NCBI GenBank assembly: GCA_016210805.1
Contig: JACQTL010000184.1
Span: 1-10,185 of the forward strand
Origin: Actinomycetota bacterium
GTDB lineage: Bacteria; Actinomycetota; UBA4738; G016210805
DNA length: 10,185 nt
Reading direction: 5' to 3'
Positions 1-5,973 of this stretch are shown here, in pieces; within the stretch, counting starts at the first letter, position 1, and every line of letters starts with the position of its first letter. A model generated the notes under the pieces. The model was not told the DNA's origin, searched no databases, and worked only from the letters and a program-made list of their open reading frames with translations. Position numbers and translations under genes: made by a program.

Positions 1-171
1 ACCCTGGCCTTCTTCGAGACCCATGCGACCCTGGACGTCGAGCACGCGGCCGCCGAGCGGGCCATCGTCGAGGACCTGGGGCCGGGGCGCGAGGATGATG
101 TCCTTCAGGCGACCTCGTCGGCGCTCGAGGCCTGGTGGGGGTTCCTCTCCTCCGTGGACCGCGACTCCTGA
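1..171 (+). CDS. Heme-oxygenase-like diiron protein (TenA/HDO-type iron-containing redox enzyme), C-terminal fragment
   Basis: Only the last 56 codons and a TGA stop lie in the window; the gene enters from the left edge in frame 1. The fragment begins TLAFFETHATLDVEH and so carries H8-x3-D12-x2-H15. This is the helix pattern that supplies iron ligands in the heme-oxygenase-like diiron oxidase/oxygenase superfamily (CADD/TenA-like 'iron-containing redox enzyme' proteins). A second helix ending in ALEAWWGFLSSV is also typical of the C-terminus of this group. Nearly every codon ends in G or C, supporting a real gene on this strand. Members use a diiron or similar metal centre for O2-dependent reactions, but the substrate of this one cannot be read from the tail. 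It is convergent with rlmN and overlaps the last 67 bp of that gene. Family assignment is by motif recall; the remaining ligands lie outside the window. Confidence 0.7.
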   Translation, partial: TLAFFETHATLDVEHAAAERAIVEDLGPGREDDVLQATSSALEAWWGFLSSVDRDS

Positions 172-1217
172 GGGAACCCGCGGCGGTCGTGCTCCCACTT
201 GAGCTGGCCGCACGCGGCGTCGATGTCCCGGCCCCGGGTGTCCCGCACGGTGACGTTGACCCCCCGCGACCGGAGCACGCCAACGAACCCGGCCATCCGC
301 TCCGGCGTGGTCGGCTGGGCGGGGCTCCCCGGGATGGGGTTCATGGGGATGAGGTTCACGTGGGCCCGGAGCCGGCGGGCCACCCCGGCGAGCAGGTCGG
401 CCTGCCGGTCGTCGTCGTTCTCCCCGCGGATCATGGCCCACTCGATCGACGGCCGGCGGCGGGTCCGGTCCCGCCAGAAGGCGACGGCGGCCTCGACCTG
501 GCGCAGGGGCCACAGCCGGTTGGGCGGGACCAGCCGGTCCCTGAGCTCGTCGTCGGCGGCGTGCAGGCTCACGGCCAGGCCCGCCTGGGGGTGCTCCGCG
601 GCCAGCCGCCTGATCCCGGGCACGACGCCCACCGTCGACACGGTTACGTGGCGGGCCCCGATCCCCAGCCCGGCCGGGTCGCCGATCCGGCCGATCGCGC
701 CGAACGTGTGGCGCTCGTTGGCGAGCGGCTCGCCCATGCCCATGAAGACGACGTTCGACAGGCGCCGGGGGGTGGTGTCGGGGAGCTCCCGGGCGGCCCC
801 CCTGGCCCACCGGACCTGGGCGGCGATCTCGCCGGCGGTGAGGTTCCCCTGGAGGCCCATCTGCCCGGTGGCGCAGAAGCTGCAGGCCATCGCGCATCCA
901 ACCTGGGACGACACGCAGACGGTCACCCGGTCCGGGTAGCCCATCAGCACCGCCTCGACGACGTGGCGACCCCCCAGGCGGAGCAGGGCCTTCCGGGTCG
1001 CGCCGCCGTCGGCCAGGCGCTCGGCGAGGACCTCGACCTCCGCGGGGAGCTCATCGGCCAGGCGGGCCCGGAGGCCTCCGGGGAGGTCGGTCATCTCCCC
1101 GTAGCCCACGGCTCGTCGCCACAGGCCCGCATAGACCTGCCTGGCCCGATAGGCCGGCTCGCCCCACGAGCCGAGCACCTCGCCGAGCTCGGGGAGTGAC
1201 AGGTCGAGGACGTTCAT
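105..1217 (-). CDS. rlmN: Dual-specificity 23S rRNA (A2503) / tRNA (A37) C2-methyltransferase RlmN
   Basis: A 370-residue radical-SAM enzyme that methylates C2 of adenine in 23S rRNA and in some tRNAs, affecting translational fidelity. The radical-SAM cluster motif C108-x3-C112-x2-C115 sits in VGCAMACSFCATG. C101 lies seven residues before it, as C118 does in the E. coli enzyme. The methyl-carrying cysteine is C336 in DIDAACGQL. Other family blocks are FMGMGEP (158-164), VTVSTVGVVPGI (191-202), LAVSLHA (214-220) and NLIPMNPIPG (288-297). The N-terminus matches the family helical domain from about residue 3, so the ATG is well placed. A GGAGG lies only 1 base before the ATG, too close to act as a normal ribosome site. 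A TACGCT hexamer 7 bases upstream instead suggests a leaderless mRNA. The roughly 30 residues after CGQL are longer than usual and polar; they are encoded antisense to the convergent + strand gene. Confidence 0.97.
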   Translation of the reverse strand: MNVLDLSLPELGEVLGSWGEPAYRARQVYAGLWRRAVGYGEMTDLPGGLRARLADELPAEVEVLAERLADGGATRKALLRLGGRHVVEAVLMGYPDRVTVCVSSQVGCAMACSFCATGQMGLQGNLTAGEIAAQVRWARGAARELPDTTPRRLSNVVFMGMGEPLANERHTFGAIGRIGDPAGLGIGARHVTVSTVGVVPGIRRLAAEHPQAGLAVSLHAADDELRDRLVPPNRLWPLRQVEAAVAFWRDRTRRRPSIEWAMIRGENDDDRQADLLAGVARRLRAHVNLIPMNPIPGSPAQPTTPERMAGFVGVLRSRGVNVTVRDTRGRDIDAACGQLKWEHDRRGFPQESRSTEERNPHQASSADEVA

Positions 1218-1224
1218 GCCTCCG

Positions 1225-1230
1225 AGCGTA
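1225..1230 (-). promoter_or_regulatory. Candidate -10 element (TACGCT) for a leaderless rlmN transcript
   Basis: On the minus strand TACGCT is followed by exactly 7 bases and then the rlmN ATG. This fits a TANNNT -10 box with transcription starting at or next to the A of the ATG, a common arrangement in actinobacteria. No clear -35 is visible. The GGAGG inside the 7-base spacer is too near the ATG to be a functional Shine-Dalgarno. The same geometry occurs before gatC and gatB. The assignment is inferred from geometry. Confidence 0.45.
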
Positions 1231-1260
1231 CCCGAGGGGGGCGGGTCGCTCGGATCCCGC

Positions 1261-1482
1261 TCAGAACCGGAGGGCCTTCCACACGTCCTCGCCGCGCTCG
1301 TGGAAGTCGATGCTGTTCCACCGCTCCCGGTACCGGGGCTTGATGCGGAACAGCCGCTGGATCAGGTTCCTGTGCCCGTTCCGGCCGACCGACCGGATCA
1401 CCGCCTCCATCCGGGCCTCGCGGAGGCGCTGCTGGAGGCTCAGGTCTCAGGCGGGGTGGGTGACGATGGGCGAGAACGACAC
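1261..1482 (-). pseudogene. Unrecognised small gene (about 73 codons) interrupted by an in-frame TGA at codon 12
   Basis: The frame starts at GTG (1480-1482), preceded by GGAGG with 7-base spacing, 47 bp after the ferredoxin reductase stop. It runs 11 codons (MSFSPIVTHPA), meets TGA at 1447-1449, continues 61 sense codons in the same frame, and stops at TGA 1261-1263. All 72 sense codons end in G or C. The codons just before the GTG do not (gaa, gga, gga, cga), so the coding signal begins at that GTG and carries straight through the TGA. The downstream part is basic and aromatic, with segments such as LIQRLFRIKPRYRERW and a C-terminus EDVWKALRF. I do not recognise the family. It has no signal peptide or membrane segment. 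Options are a nonsense mutation or sequencing error (TGG to TGA would restore Trp), stop-codon recoding, or a shorter real gene of 49 codons starting at ATG 1408-1410, which has a weak GAGG 5 bases upstream. Confidence 0.55.
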
Positions 1483-1529
1483 TCGGGTTCCTCCTTCCGC
1501 CTCCATCGTCTCAGGAACCGGGCGTTCCG

Positions 1530-2756
1530 CTACACCCCGGCCAGCTCGCGGAGGTCGGTGCCCTCGTCGGCCAGGGCCTCGGCGTCCGCCTCCCGGCCGA
1601 TCAGCTTCTTGGCCCGGCGGACGTCCCGGCCCCGGTTCACCCCCGCGGCCATGACCAGCCGGCCCGCGCTGAGTGAGAAGGCCACGAACGACCTCTCCTC
1701 CACGCTCCCCCTGATCACCAGGCGGTCCCACTCCGAGGCCACCCCGACCACCTGGAGGTTCGCCTCGTACTGGTCCGACCAGAACCAGTGGGGGTCGGCG
1801 AACGGCTCCCTCTCCCCCAGTATCCCCGCAGCCGCGGCGACCCCCATCCGGATCGCGTTGTCGTAGTGCTCGACCCGCACCGGGCCGAAGAGCGGGTGCC
1901 GGTGCCGGGCCACGTCCCCGGCGGCGAAGACCCCCGGGGCGGTCGTCTCGAGGTGGGCGTCGACGAGGATCCCGTCGTCGACCTCGATCCCCGACCCCTC
2001 GACCGGCTCCACGTTCGGCCGGACCCCCAGCCCGACGACCACGAAGTCGCAGGCCACCCGGTCCCCGCGCTCGTTCGTCACCGCCCGGGCCCGCCCTCCC
2101 GTTCCCTCGATCGCGGCCACCGGCGAGCCCATGTGGAGCTCGACGCCGTGCTCCCGGTGGAGGGAGTCGATCGCCCGGCCGACCTCCGGGCCCAGGGCTC
2201 GCTCCAGGGGGACCCCGAAGACGTCCAGGGCAGCCACGTCGAGGCCCATCGTCCGGAGCGACGCGGCCACCTCGGCCCCGATGAACCCCATGCCGACGAC
2301 GCAGGCCCTCGACCCCCGCCCGGCAGCCTCCCGGATCCGGTCGGCGTCCGGCGCCGTGCGGAGGTCGAGCACGCCGTCCAGGTCGAGCCCGGGGATGGGG
2401 AGCCGCCGGTTCCGGGCGCCCGTCGCCACCAGGGCCCGGTCGAATTCCACCCGCTCCCCGTCCGCCAGGACGACCTCGCGCGACCGGACGTCGAGGGCCA
2501 CGGCGCGGGTGCCGAACCGCGTCTCCACGCCCTGCTCCCCGTACCAGCTCGCCGGCCGGACCAGGACCGAGCCCAGGTCCCGCTCTCCCCTCAGGTACTC
2601 CTTGGAGAGGGGCGGCCGCTCGTAGGGGGGGAGCGGCTCCTCCCCGATCAGCACGATCCGGCCGTCGAACTCCCTCCGGCGGAGCTCGCCGACCGCGGAG
2701 GCGGCAGCGAGGCCCGCCCCCACCACCACGATGGCGCCGGGACCGACGGGCGCCAC
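1530..2756 (-). CDS. FAD-dependent NAD(P)H:ferredoxin reductase (HcaD/BphA4/rubredoxin-reductase type)
   Basis: A 408-residue cytoplasmic flavoprotein that would pass electrons from NAD(P)H through FAD to a ferredoxin, here almost certainly the Rieske protein encoded just upstream. It has an N-terminal FAD dinucleotide fold (IVVVGAGLAAASA, 9-21), the family block RPPLSKEYL (47-55), and a second nucleotide fold (ACVVGMGFIGAEVAASL, 151-167). The FAD-contacting block GVFAAGDVARHRHP is at 275-288. A C-terminal reductase domain has the hallmark HWFWSDQYEANLQVVG (323-338). Length matches the BphA4-like family. The GTG start directly abuts the TAG of the Rieske gene and lies in the same frame. A GGAGG ends 11 bases upstream, inside the Rieske gene, so translation is probably coupled. 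The acceptor could be an oxygenase, a P450 or another enzyme encoded elsewhere. An AIF-like role is an alternative, because related proteins carry Rieske and reductase domains fused. Confidence 0.92.
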   Translation of the reverse strand: MAPVGPGAIVVVGAGLAAASAVGELRRREFDGRIVLIGEEPLPPYERPPLSKEYLRGERDLGSVLVRPASWYGEQGVETRFGTRAVALDVRSREVVLADGERVEFDRALVATGARNRRLPIPGLDLDGVLDLRTAPDADRIREAAGRGSRACVVGMGFIGAEVAASLRTMGLDVAALDVFGVPLERALGPEVGRAIDSLHREHGVELHMGSPVAAIEGTGGRARAVTNERGDRVACDFVVVGLGVRPNVEPVEGSGIEVDDGILVDAHLETTAPGVFAAGDVARHRHPLFGPVRVEHYDNAIRMGVAAAAGILGEREPFADPHWFWSDQYEANLQVVGVASEWDRLVIRGSVEERSFVAFSLSAGRLVMAAGVNRGRDVRRAKKLIGREADAEALADEGTDLRELAGV

Positions 2757-3077
2757 CTAGGGCGAGCCCTCCGTCCCGACCTGTATCTCGTCGCCCTCCA
2801 CGCGCACCGGGTAGGTGCGGACGGGCTCGGGGGGAGGGCCGGCCAGGACCTCGCCGGTCCGGAGGTCGTAGGTCCCCCCGTGGCAGACGCACACCACCGT
2901 GCCGTCCTCCAGGTCGCCGTCGGCGAGCGAGCAGGCGTTGTGGGTGCAGGTGTCGTGGAAGGCGAACCACCCCGCCTCCGTCCGGGCCACCGCCACGGGC
3001 TCGCCGTCCACCTCGTAGGCCCGCAGCCCCCCCTCGGGATGGTCGCCAGCGCTCCCCACCGTCCGGAACTCCGTCAT
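2757..3077 (-). CDS. Rieske-type [2Fe-2S] ferredoxin
   Basis: A 106-residue soluble Rieske protein of the dioxygenase-ferredoxin type. The cluster ligands are C44-T-H46 and C63-V-C65-H66, i.e. CxH...CxxH with 16 residues between the halves, followed by GGTYDLRTGEVLAGPP, the usual loop after the second motif. No signal peptide or membrane anchor is present, which separates it from bc1/b6f Rieske proteins. It would accept electrons from the reductase encoded immediately downstream (TAG then GTG, no gap). The ATG start is supported by a strong purine-rich site, AAGGAGGAGG, ending one base before the ATG, with its AAGGAGG core 4 bases from it. No oxygenase large or small subunit lies in the window, so the final acceptor is unknown. 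Small Rieske proteins of nitrite reductase (NirD type) are an alternative family, but the BphA4-like reductase next door favours the ferredoxin reading. Confidence 0.93.
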   Translation of the reverse strand: MTEFRTVGSAGDHPEGGLRAYEVDGEPVAVARTEAGWFAFHDTCTHNACSLADGDLEDGTVVCVCHGGTYDLRTGEVLAGPPPEPVRTYPVRVEGDEIQVGTEGSP

Positions 3078-3100
3078 GCCGCCTCCTCCTTCCGCTCTCC

Positions 3101-3115
3101 GCTCGGGACCCGAGC
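3101..3115. promoter_or_regulatory. Perfect 15-bp palindrome ahead of the Rieske gene (possible operator)
   Basis: GCTCGGG-T-CCCGAGC (minus-strand reading) is perfectly symmetric about one central base. It begins 23 bases before the Rieske ATG and overlaps the likely transcription start of the candidate promoter just upstream. It could be a dimeric repressor site or an mRNA hairpin close to the ribosome site. No regulator gene lies next to it to name the binding protein. Confidence 0.4.
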
Positions 3116-3142
3116 TTCTATCGACAACGATCGTACGTGCAA
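3115..3142 (-). promoter_or_regulatory. Candidate promoter for the Rieske-reductase unit
   Basis: In the 93-bp gap between the MFS gene and the Rieske gene the base composition drops sharply in G+C. On the minus strand TTGCAC (plus 3137-3142) and TAGAAG (plus 3115-3120) are 16 bases apart, weak but correctly spaced -35 and -10 boxes. The spacer contains the 8-bp palindrome ACGATCGT (3127-3134), a possible regulator site. A strong Shine-Dalgarno follows before the ATG, so a leadered mRNA of a few dozen untranslated bases is expected. The hexamer matches are only moderate. Confidence 0.35.
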
Positions 3143-3170
3143 GTATCTTCCCCCCCCGGCCGGGGTCGCC

Positions 3171-4445
3171 TCACTTCGGGGTCCGCCGGACGAGCCGGCT
3201 GGGCAGCTCGGGCCGGAACAGATAAGTGAGCCCGAGCAGCGTGTAGAACGCGGCCAGGAGGAGGAGCCCAACCCGGAACGAGACGGGGAGCATGGCCGGG
3301 ATGAACGCCCCGGTCACCCAGGCCAGCTGGAAGGCCACCTCGTAACGCACGAACACCCTCCCGTGGTAGCCGGCGGGGGCCGAGCGCTGCATCAGGCTCT
3401 GGAAGGCCAGGCGCCCGAACTCGGTGGCCGCGCCGACCAGGGCCGCGAAGAGGGCCAGCACGGGCAGGGCGAAGAACGAGAAGGCCAGGAGGGCCGCCCC
3501 GCCCGCCGCGACCAGCGAGGCGAGCACGACCGTCTCCTCCCGGAGGGTCCGGGGCAGGCGGGGGGCGACGAAGTCGCCCACGACCGTCCCGATCATGGCC
3601 GAGGCCATGAGCACGGCCAGCCAGTAGGCCGGCTCGGGGCTCCGCCGGAGGGCGAAGGCCAGGAGGAAAAGCAGGAACCCCGCGGCGGCCCGCAGGCCGG
3701 TCATCCCGGCGCCGGCCACGGCCAGCCCGGGGACCCTCCCCAGCCCGGTGGCCTCGCCCTGCGTGGGGATGTCGTCGGGGCGCTCGAGCCGGAGGACCAG
3801 CATCGAGGTGACCCCGTACACGATCGCGGCGAGGTACAGGGTCGCCGTGGCCCCGCCCAGCTTGAGGAGGAGCAGGCCCGGACCGATGGCCAGGAGCGGA
3901 CCGACCACGGCGATCCTGCCCAGCCAGGCGTTGGCCCGCAGGAGCCCCTCGTGGGACTCGGCATAGGCCGCGGTGAGCCCGTTCTTGGTGACCGCGTGGG
4001 CCCGAGACAGGGCCAGGATCAGGAAGGCCGCCGGGAACAGCACGAAGGACTGGACCCGGGGCGCCGCGTAGATCGCGACCAGAGCCCGGACCGCCGCCGA
4101 CCCGAACGAGAGGGCCCGGCGGAACCCGCCCCGGTCGAGCAGCGGGACGAGCATGGGCGCCGCGATGGCCAGGGGTGCCATCGTGAGGGCCAGGTACAGG
4201 GCGACACGGGTCTTGGCCTCATCGACCGGGATCGAGAAGAAGATCGAGTCGGCCAGGGCCAGACCGACCAGCGTGTCGCCGGCCACGCTGGCCATGTGAA
4301 CCAGCGCGTAGTCCTCCAGCGGGTCGTCGGAGGACCACATGCGCCGGAGCGGCCGGGTGGCCCGGGCCAGGCCGAGGACCACGAGCGCGCCCCAGGCCCG
4401 GCGGGGGCGACGCGGGGTGCCCCGCCCTCCCCCCTCCTCCCTCAC
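3171..4445 (-). CDS. Major facilitator superfamily-like membrane transporter, substrate unknown
   Basis: A 424-residue integral membrane protein with about 11-12 hydrophobic stretches, e.g. around residues 81-106, 132-148, 175-195, 199-218, 250-266, 275-292, 306-343, 372-388 and 391-410. The block VDEAKTRVALYLALTMAP followed by a PLLDR motif (about 74-105) resembles an actinobacterial MFS group that I recall by sequence, whose substrates are not established. The first 36 or so residues are Arg/Gly-rich and not membrane-like; they could be a cytosolic tail or an over-extended start. The GTG used here lies 3 bases after the gatB TAG and has no good ribosome site, so it probably depends on coupling with gatB. 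ATG at codon 36 is the main alternative. It appears to end the gatCAB transcription unit. A transport function is likely; the cargo cannot be inferred. Confidence 0.8.
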   Translation of the reverse strand: MREEGGGRGTPRRPRRAWGALVVLGLARATRPLRRMWSSDDPLEDYALVHMASVAGDTLVGLALADSIFFSIPVDEAKTRVALYLALTMAPLAIAAPMLVPLLDRGGFRRALSFGSAAVRALVAIYAAPRVQSFVLFPAAFLILALSRAHAVTKNGLTAAYAESHEGLLRANAWLGRIAVVGPLLAIGPGLLLLKLGGATATLYLAAIVYGVTSMLVLRLERPDDIPTQGEATGLGRVPGLAVAGAGMTGLRAAAGFLLFLLAFALRRSPEPAYWLAVLMASAMIGTVVGDFVAPRLPRTLREETVVLASLVAAGGAALLAFSFFALPVLALFAALVGAATEFGRLAFQSLMQRSAPAGYHGRVFVRYEVAFQLAWVTGAFIPAMLPVSFRVGLLLLAAFYTLLGLTYLFRPELPSRLVRRTPK

Positions 4446-4448
4446 CGC

Positions 4449-5915
4449 CTACCCCCCCGTGAGGAGCCGCTCCCGGAGGAGGTCCTGGGCCAACTTCGGG
4501 TTCGCCGCCCCCCCGGACCGTCTCATGACCTGCCCGACCAGGAAGCCGATCACGCCCTCCTTGCCGGACCGGAACTGCTCCGCGGGGCCCGGGTTCTCGG
4601 CGAGGACCTCGTCCACGATCGCCCCGAGCGCGGCGACGTCGGAGACCTGGCGGAGCCCCCGTTCCTCCACGATCTGCTCGACCGACGCCCCTTTTGCGAA
4701 GGCCTCCTCCAGGGCGGCCTTGCCCCCCGCCGACGAGATCGTGCCCTCCCCGACCAGCCTGACCAGGTCGGCCAGGTGCGCCGGGGTCACCTTCGATCCG
4801 GAGAGCTCCACGCGGTGCTGGTTGAGCAGGCCGGCCAGGTCCTGGGTCATCCAGTTGGCCGCGGCCCGCGGATCGGCTCCCAGGCGGACGGCCTCCTCGA
4901 AGAAGTCCGCCCACTCGGTCGACCCGGCCAGGACCCGGACCTGCGCGGGGGGCAGGTCGAAGGCCTCGGCGAACCGGGCCCGCCGCTCCGCCGGGAGCTC
5001 GGGCAGGGAGGCCCGGATCTCCTCGATCCAGGCCGGGTCGGGCTCGAGCGGGGGGATGTCGGGCTCGGGGAAGTACCGGTAGTCGAAGGCGTACTCCTTC
5101 GAGCGGAGGGGGAGCGTGCGCCCGGCGTCCTCGTCCCAGTGACGGGTCTCCTGGACGAGGGGCGTCCCCTCCGCGAGGGCGCGCCGCTGCCGCTCCTCCT
5201 CGAACAGGAGGGCCCGCTCGACCGACCGGATCGAGTTCATGTTCTTGATCTCCACCTTCGTGCCGAGCTCGGCCGCCCCTCGGGACCGGACCGAGACGTT
5301 CGCGTCGCAGCGGAGCGAGCCCTCCTCCATCCGCACGTCGGACACGCCCAGGGCCAGCAGCGTGGCCCGGAGCTCGGTCAGGTAGGCCCTGGCCTCCTCG
5401 GCCGAGCGGACGTCGGGCTCCGACACGATCTCGACCAGCGGGACCCCGGCCCGGTTGTAGTCCTCCAGGGCGTACTCGGCCTCGGCGATCCGCCCCGTGG
5501 TCCCGGGATGGACCGTCTTGCCGGTGTCCTCCTCGAGGTGGACCCGCGTGATGCCGATCCGCCGGGTCCTTCCGTCCACCTCCACGTCGAGATGCCCCCC
5601 CACGCAGAGCGGGAGGTCGTACTGGGAGATCTGGTAGTTCTTCGGCATGTCCGGATAGAAGTAGTTCTTCCGGTGGAAGAGCGAGCGGGGGGCGATCTCG
5701 CAGCCCAGGGCCAGGCCGATCCGGATCGCGTACTCCACGGCCTTCCGGTTGGGGACGGGGAGCGATCCCGGGTGCCCCAGGCAGACCTCGCAGACGTGGG
5801 TGTTGGGCGGCGCCCCGAACTCGTTGGGGCAGCCGCAGAACATCTTGGTGGCCGTGGAGAGCTCGACGTGGCACTCCAGGCCGATCACGGTCTCGTGGGC
5901 GTCGTTCGAGGCCAT
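4449..5915 (-). CDS. gatB: Asp/Glu-tRNA(Asn/Gln) amidotransferase subunit B
   Basis: A 488-residue subunit of GatCAB that binds the misacylated tRNA and activates the tRNA-bound Glu or Asp so that ammonia from GatA can convert it to Gln or Asn. The kinase-like domain carries the family signatures GLECHVEL (12-19), HRKNYFYPDMPKNYQISQYD (81-100) and RVHLEEDTGK. Zinc ligands fit C27-x-C29 and C42-x2-C45. The C-terminal third is the helical plus YqeY-like tRNA-binding part, ending with the conserved GAANPKLAQDLL pattern. Length is normal and no key residue appears missing. The ATG has no Shine-Dalgarno, but a TATCGT hexamer lies 8 bases upstream, suggesting an internal leaderless promoter in the 58-bp gap after gatA. 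It is followed after 3 bases by the MFS-like gene. Confidence 0.97.
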   Translation of the reverse strand: MASNDAHETVIGLECHVELSTATKMFCGCPNEFGAPPNTHVCEVCLGHPGSLPVPNRKAVEYAIRIGLALGCEIAPRSLFHRKNYFYPDMPKNYQISQYDLPLCVGGHLDVEVDGRTRRIGITRVHLEEDTGKTVHPGTTGRIAEAEYALEDYNRAGVPLVEIVSEPDVRSAEEARAYLTELRATLLALGVSDVRMEEGSLRCDANVSVRSRGAAELGTKVEIKNMNSIRSVERALLFEEERQRRALAEGTPLVQETRHWDEDAGRTLPLRSKEYAFDYRYFPEPDIPPLEPDPAWIEEIRASLPELPAERRARFAEAFDLPPAQVRVLAGSTEWADFFEEAVRLGADPRAAANWMTQDLAGLLNQHRVELSGSKVTPAHLADLVRLVGEGTISSAGGKAALEEAFAKGASVEQIVEERGLRQVSDVAALGAIVDEVLAENPGPAEQFRSGKEGVIGFLVGQVMRRSGGAANPKLAQDLLRERLLTGG

Positions 5916-5923
5916 CGGCCGAA

Positions 5924-5929
5924 ACGATA
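5924..5929 (-). promoter_or_regulatory. Candidate -10 element (TATCGT) for a leaderless gatB transcript
   Basis: TATCGT on the minus strand is followed by 8 bases and the gatB ATG. The gatA-gatB gap of 58 bp contains no Shine-Dalgarno-like sequence near the ATG, and no clear -35 is seen. The element resembles those before gatC and rlmN. Its weight comes mainly from the repeated geometry. Confidence 0.4.
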
Positions 5930-5973
5930 CCGGGTTCCCGCGGCGGGCCGGCCGCCGCCCTCCACGCCGGCGG

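Noticed and set aside
1408..1482. Reading the 11-codon GTG-TGA stretch as a regulatory leader peptide for a downstream 49-codon gene.
   Set aside because: The 12 codons between the TGA and the ATG at 1408-1410 also show perfect G/C third positions, so they look translated, which a leader-plus-gene model does not explain. Kept only as an alternative.
2880..2895. Extra cysteine in the second Rieske motif (C63-V-C65-H66) as an unusual cluster ligand.
   Set aside because: C63 and H66 already satisfy CxxH, and a Cys at the position before the His is common in this ferredoxin class (CPCHG-type).
3154..3165. CCCCGGCCGGGG palindrome just after the MFS stop as a terminator.
   Set aside because: Only a 4-bp stem with a 4-base loop is possible and no U-run follows; such strings are expected in this base composition.
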